A stretch of DNA of 19,279 bases from positions 1 through 19,279 of the forward strand of contig JAZQMC010000018.1 of the NCBI GenBank assembly GCA_045543095.1, written 5' to 3'. The notes under the pieces are model-generated. The model did not search any database, had not been told where the DNA came from, and was given only the letters and a program-made list of their open reading frames with translations. Position numbers and translations under genes: made by a program. This DNA comes from Fimenecus sp045543095 (GTDB lineage Bacteria; Bacillota; Clostridia; Oscillospirales; Acutalibacteraceae). Shown piece after piece: positions 16,723 through 19,279 of the stretch; position 1 is the stretch's first letter, and every line of letters starts with the position of its first letter.

Positions 16723-17061
16723 TCAATCGAGAATTACGCCCTTTTTCTTTCCGTTTTTATTGCGGGGATACTCACGAATTCTTGTGATGTATTCACAATT
16801 TACAAGGTCGCACTGACCATTGTTGTTTTCAATTTCAAGCCAACCCTCATTGCAGGACTTAATAACACCTGTAATTTGAGCAGATGATGTGCAAGTGTAA
16901 ATCAAACATTCTTTACCAATATAATTTTTAATAAGTGCTGTCATATTTTTCTTTCCCTTTTTTTCACGAAGATGCCGACGCACAACAATGAGAATATTTT
17001 CACGTTTTTGATACATCAGTATTATGAAAATCAAAAAAATCATAATCCATGTTGTGTCCAT
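16723..17061 (-). CDS. Small membrane-anchored conserved hypothetical protein
   Basis: The 112-aa product has one N-terminal membrane helix (about residues 5-17, IMIFLIFIILMY), a very basic stretch (KRENILIVVRRHLREKKGKKN), and a compact soluble domain of about 65 residues (MTALIKNYIGKECLIYT... to ...YPRNKNGKKKGVILD). The soluble part looks like a small beta-barrel domain found as stand-alone short proteins in Clostridia; I cannot name its function. ATG at 17061 follows a near-perfect SD (AAAGGAGGTG). The internal ATG at the start of the soluble domain also has an AAAGGG upstream, so a shorter soluble form could be made. It is the promoter-proximal gene of the operon leading to GH27, addB and addA. 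Confidence 0.75.
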   Translation of the reverse strand: MDTTWIMIFLIFIILMYQKRENILIVVRRHLREKKGKKNMTALIKNYIGKECLIYTCTSSAQITGVIKSCNEGWLEIENNNGQCDLVNCEYITRIREYPRNKNGKKKGVILD

Positions 17062-17088
17062 AAAAGCACCTCCTTTTATATTTAATAT

Positions 17089-17117
17089 ATTTTATCATTT
17101 CAAGGCGAAAATGTAAA
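17089..17117 (-). promoter_or_regulatory. Promoter of the small protein-GH27-addB-addA operon
   Basis: The minus strand reads -35 TTTACA (complement at 17112-17117), 17-bp spacer, -10 TAAAAT (complement at 17089-17094); start near 17082, giving a leader of about 20 nt before the ATG that includes the SD. It is divergent from the tRNA promoter 56 bp away. I found no LexA-like box next to it. Confidence 0.7.
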
Positions 17118-17172
17118 CAAAATACTGTGTAAAAAAGCGGACATAAATTTTTAATGTTTTTCAAAAAAGTCC

Positions 17173-17201
17173 TTGACATTAAGGTTCTTTTGTGATATTA
17201 T
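17173..17201 (+). promoter_or_regulatory. tRNA-Ser operon promoter, TTGACA-N17-TATTAT
   Basis: -35 TTGACA (17173-17178), 17-bp spacer and -10 TATTAT (17196-17201) on the plus strand. The start would fall near 17208, giving only about 9 nt of leader before the tRNA. Hexamers and spacing are the same as in the rrn promoter at 683-711, pointing to a shared stable-RNA promoter type. Confidence 0.88.
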
Positions 17202-17216
17202 AATCAAGCCCAATAT

Positions 17217-17305
17217 GGAGAGATACCGAAGTGGTTATAACGGAACGGTCTTGAAAACCGTCGTACGGCAACGTACCGTGGGTTCGAATCCCACCCTCTG
17301 CGCCA
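17217..17305 (+). tRNA. tRNA-Ser (anticodon TGA)
   Basis: 89-nt class II tRNA with encoded CCA. The anticodon stem ACGGT/ACCGT closes the loop CTTGAAA with anticodon TGA, reading UCA. The long variable arm GTACG-GCAA-CGTAC and the T arm GTGGG-TTCGAAT-CCCAC are intact; both are serine-type features. The acceptor stem is odd: 5' GGAGAGA against 3' CCTCTGC leaves a G2-G71 clash and an A7-C66 mismatch (see findings). Discriminator is G. First gene of a two-tRNA plus-strand unit. Confidence 0.9.
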
Positions 17306-17306
17306 A

Positions 17307-17327
17307 AGCCTTTCTTTAAGAAAGGCT
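17307..17327 (+). other. Hairpin between the two tRNA genes
   Basis: AGCCTTTCT-TTA-AGAAAGGCT forms a perfect 9-bp stem starting 2 nt after the CCA of the first tRNA. It is followed by AATTTAATAA instead of a T-run, so it is a poor terminator. It more likely guides processing or partly attenuates transcription into the second tRNA. Confidence 0.55.
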
Positions 17328-17357
17328 AATTTAATAATAACCAGACAGGTTACCAAT

Positions 17358-17448
17358 GGAGAAGTACTCAAGTTGGTGACGAGGCGCCCCTGCTAAGGGC
17401 GTAGGTCGGGAAACCGGCGCGGGAGTTCGAGTCTCCCCTTCTCCGCCA
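17358..17448 (+). tRNA. tRNA-Ser (anticodon GCT)
   Basis: 91-nt class II tRNA with encoded CCA. Acceptor GGAGAAG/CTTCTCC pairs fully. The anticodon loop CTGCTAA gives GCT, reading AGC/AGU. It has a long variable arm (GGTCGGG-AAA-CCGGC region) and T arm GGGAG-TTCGAGT-CTCCC; discriminator G. Cotranscribed with the tRNA-Ser(TGA) gene 52 bp upstream. Confidence 0.97.
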
Positions 17449-17452
17449 TGAA

Positions 17453-17487
17453 CAGAGCTGATGCATTTGCATTGGTTCTGTTTTTTT
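17453..17487 (+). terminator. Terminator of the tRNA-Ser pair
   Basis: CAGAGCTGATGCA-TT-TGCATTGGTTCTG is a 13-bp stem with several G-U pairs, followed by seven T (17481-17487), 4 nt after the CCA of the second tRNA. Confidence 0.87.
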
Positions 17488-17503
17488 ATTTCATAATAAA
17501 CAC

Positions 17504-17558
17504 AAAAAAGAAAAACGGTTTTACTTGCCTGAGGCTTAAGTAAAACCGTTTATTTTTT
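17504..17558. terminator. Bidirectional terminator between jag and the tRNAs
   Basis: AAACGGTTTTACTT (17513-17526) pairs with AAGTAAAACCGTTT (17538-17551), a 14-bp perfect stem. On the minus strand it is followed by TTCTTTTTT and serves jag directly after its stop. On the plus strand it is followed by ATTTTTT and backs up the tRNA terminator. A short inner GCC/GGC pair closes the loop. Confidence 0.88.
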
Positions 17559-18468
17559 AGTCCTTATTTACTTCGATCTTTCCGTAGAGTGAGCCTGCGG
17601 AATCTGAACGGGGTGCTCTTGCGGGAGCTGCGGGTGCATCGGAGCTTTCGCGTCTGTTATAGCCGCCTCTGTTACCGCCGCGGTAACCGCCCTTGCCGCC
17701 CTTGTTATAGCCGCCACGTCCTCTGTTATTATAGCCACCGTTTGTGGGCTTCACACCCTCTTCAAGAGTGATAACAACCTTTCTGTCGCCGTCACTGCCC
17801 ACTGAATGTGAGGTAACGCCTTCGATTTCCTGAACGGTTGTGTGAATAATTCTTCTCTCATAAGGATTCATAGGCTCAAGCACAACGTTTCTGCCGTACT
17901 TTCTAACCTTTGCCGCATTTTTGCGTGCAAGTGAACGGAGAGTATTCTCTCTCTTTTCTCTGTAGTTGCCTACGTTGATTGAAACACGCTTGAAATCGTC
18001 AGAGCCCCTGTTGATAACAAGGCGTGTAAGATACTGAATTGCATCAAGTGTTTCGCCTCTTCTGCCGATTACGGAGCCGTAATCATCACCGCAGTCGATT
18101 GAGAAACGAACTTCCTCCTCATCTGCTTCAACTGAAATTTCAGCTTCTTCGATGCCGAGGTTTTTAAGGATTGTAAGAATATAATCCTTTGCATTGTCAA
18201 ATGAACCGTCATCAACCTTAACGGGTTTCTTTGCGGGAGCAGCTTTTTCAGCAACAACGGGAGCAACCTCTTCAACGGGCTCGTCCTCTGCTTCATAGCT
18301 GACCTTCACCTTTGCGGATGAACCACCGAAAAGGCCGAAAAGCTTTGCTTTGGGTGTTTCAAGAACTTCATATTTTATATCTGCATCTTCAGGGGCATTA
18401 AGCTCCTTCAGCGCAGCATCTTTTGCTTCTTCAATAGTAGCACCTGTACCGAATGCTTCTTTTATCAA
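17557..18468 (-). CDS. jag: Jag/KhpB RNA-binding protein (SpoIIIJ-associated)
   Basis: 303-aa cytoplasmic RNA-binding protein; KhpB homologues pair with KhpA and influence cell division and envelope synthesis. Order of parts: Jag_N domain (about 1-55, ending AKLFGLFGG), an acidic then Ala/Pro/Lys linker (58-90), a KH domain with GxxG loop IGRRGETLD, an R3H domain with RxxxH in ERRIIH, and a C-terminal low-complexity tail of about 65 residues rich in Gly, Arg, Asn and Tyr (RGRGGYNKGGKGG type). The tail is beyond the usual end of the family and resembles RGG-type RNA-binding tails. The start codon is TTG with SD AGGTGG about 9 nt upstream; no ATG lies nearby in frame. It starts 22 bp after yidC, as expected for the conserved yidC-jag pair. 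Confidence 0.96.
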   Translation of the reverse strand: MIKEAFGTGATIEEAKDAALKELNAPEDADIKYEVLETPKAKLFGLFGGSSAKVKVSYEAEDEPVEEVAPVVAEKAAPAKKPVKVDDGSFDNAKDYILTILKNLGIEEAEISVEADEEEVRFSIDCGDDYGSVIGRRGETLDAIQYLTRLVINRGSDDFKRVSINVGNYREKRENTLRSLARKNAAKVRKYGRNVVLEPMNPYERRIIHTTVQEIEGVTSHSVGSDGDRKVVITLEEGVKPTNGGYNNRGRGGYNKGGKGGYRGGNRGGYNRRESSDAPAAPARAPRSDSAGSLYGKIEVNKD

Positions 18469-18490
18469 AATGTTTCACCACCTGAACGTG

Positions 18491-19279
18491 TTAGTTGTTT
18501 TTTTCTTTTCTTTCAACAGACTGCTTCAGGTTGTTTTCTCTTGAACGGCGCGCAACCGTTTCATCAACCATAAGCTTTGCAAGCATCTTTTTGGGGTTAT
18601 AAATCTGTCCGATAATAACTGTTGAAATAAATCCGAAAATACTGGAAGCAATCCAATAAATACCGATACCTGCAGGGTAATTAACAACGAAATAAAGAGA
18701 GAACAGGGGCATACCGAGGGTCATACAACCTGTCATCATAAAGTTATTTGCCATGGCGGGATTCTGCTTTTTCTGCTTAATCTGGGAATAAACACCCGTT
18801 GCCATTGATGAAAGGAAAGAAAGCACGGGAATTGACCAGATAACGTGAAGTCCCTTGAAATCTGTGGGAACGTCACCAAGGGAGAAAAGGCCGAAGAAAC
18901 CAAAGTTAATACCCTTGATAGCGGCCAATGCAGTTTCGCTGACGCCTGCAACATTCTGCAATGAATCAATATTCTGGATTATAATAAGCTCTACGAGATG
19001 AGTACTCTTGGTGTTCGACATCAGGCCAAGATCCTGAACTGCTTTAGTGAGCAGCGCAATTTCTTCCTTTGTGATTTCGCTGTCATAAAGGAAGTTTGTG
19101 AGAGGATAATAAATGGCACCGATAAGTCCGAAAAGAAGAACAAACTGAACAAGCATGGGAGCGCAGCCGCCGCCCATGGGGTTATAGCCTTCTCTTTGAT
19201 AAAGAGCGTTTGTCTCTTCCTGAATCTTCTGCTGGTTACCTGCGTACTTGGTCTGAATACGGCGCAATTTGGGCTGGAT
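18491..19279 (-). CDS. yidC: YidC/Oxa1/SpoIIIJ membrane protein insertase, C-terminal part (N-terminus outside window)
   Basis: The frame stays open to the right edge, reading IQPKLRRIQTKY at the edge, so the true start lies beyond 19279; the TTG at 19267 is only an internal leucine codon. The visible 262 residues cover the cytosolic hairpin (KIQEETNALYQREGYNP), the GGGCAPMLVQFVLLFGLIGAIYYPL segment, a ~60-residue periplasmic/extracellular region, and the later membrane helices with MPLFSLYFVVNYPAGIGIYWIASSIFGFIS, ending in a basic tail (RRSRENNLKQSVERKEKNN) that can touch the ribosome. It inserts and folds membrane proteins, alone or with Sec. The loop between the second and third membrane segments is somewhat long. 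jag follows 22 bp downstream. Confidence 0.96.
   Translation of the reverse strand: MQPKLRRIQTKYAGNQQKIQEETNALYQREGYNPMGGGCAPMLVQFVLLFGLIGAIYYPLTNFLYDSEITKEEIALLTKAVQDLGLMSNTKSTHLVELIIIQNIDSLQNVAGVSETALAAIKGINFGFFGLFSLGDVPTDFKGLHVIWSIPVLSFLSSMATGVYSQIKQKKQNPAMANNFMMTGCMTLGMPLFSLYFVVNYPAGIGIYWIASSIFGFISTVIIGQIYNPKKMLAKLMVDETVARRSRENNLKQSVERKEKNN

Noticed and set aside
17062..17216. Riboswitch or attenuator in the space between the divergent promoters
   Set aside because: The leaders are only about 10-20 nt long on either side, too short for a structured regulatory RNA.
17660..17740. Repetitive DNA near the end of jag as a possible tandem-repeat or CRISPR-like array
   Set aside because: The repetition is explained by Gly/Arg/Tyr codons of the in-frame low-complexity tail.
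18491..19267. TTG at 19267 as the start of yidC
   Set aside because: The frame continues to the window edge with family-typical residues (IQPKL), so the gene is simply cut by the window.

Overview
The window is about 40% GC, and almost every gene lies on the minus strand. It looks like a core chromosomal segment of a low-GC anaerobic Bacillota, most likely class Clostridia and probably the Oscillospirales/Ruminococcaceae side. That placement is inferred from the 5' part of the 16S rRNA, the AddAB recombination enzymes, the dgt-dnaG-rpoD cluster, the yidC-jag pair and strong AGGAGG-type ribosome binding sites. No phage, integrase, transposase, CRISPR array or recognisable defence island is visible.

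Reading right to left, the direction of most transcription: the right edge holds yidC (N-terminus outside the window) and jag/khpB, closed by a strong bidirectional terminator. Two plus-strand tRNA-Ser genes (UGA and GCU) follow, with their own promoter and terminator. Divergent from them is a four-gene operon: a small membrane-anchored conserved protein, a GH27 glycoside hydrolase, addB and addA. Next come rpmE (L31) with its own promoter and terminator, a 250-bp intergenic stretch made largely of repeat and foldback DNA, then yigZ, dgt, dnaG and rpoD. A heavy-metal module follows (CadC/SmtB-type ArsR repressor plus CDF zinc/cadmium exporter), with a palindromic operator exactly filling its promoter spacer. 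An unidentified lipoprotein gene has its own promoter. Finally a strong rrn promoter drives a long leader and the first ~410 nt of a 16S rRNA gene, which leaves the window at the left.

The genes are mostly housekeeping: replication priming and dNTP control (dnaG, dgt), primary sigma factor (rpoD), double-strand break repair (addAB), translation (rpmE, tRNAs, 16S) and envelope biogenesis (yidC, jag). The accessory parts are the metal-efflux module, the lipoprotein, the GH27 enzyme inside the recombination operon and several short hairpin-repeat elements between genes. I did not find a convincing new multi-gene system. The best leads are the GH27/small-protein pairing with addBA, the repeat-derived intergenic structures, and a tRNA-Ser whose acceptor stem does not pair properly.
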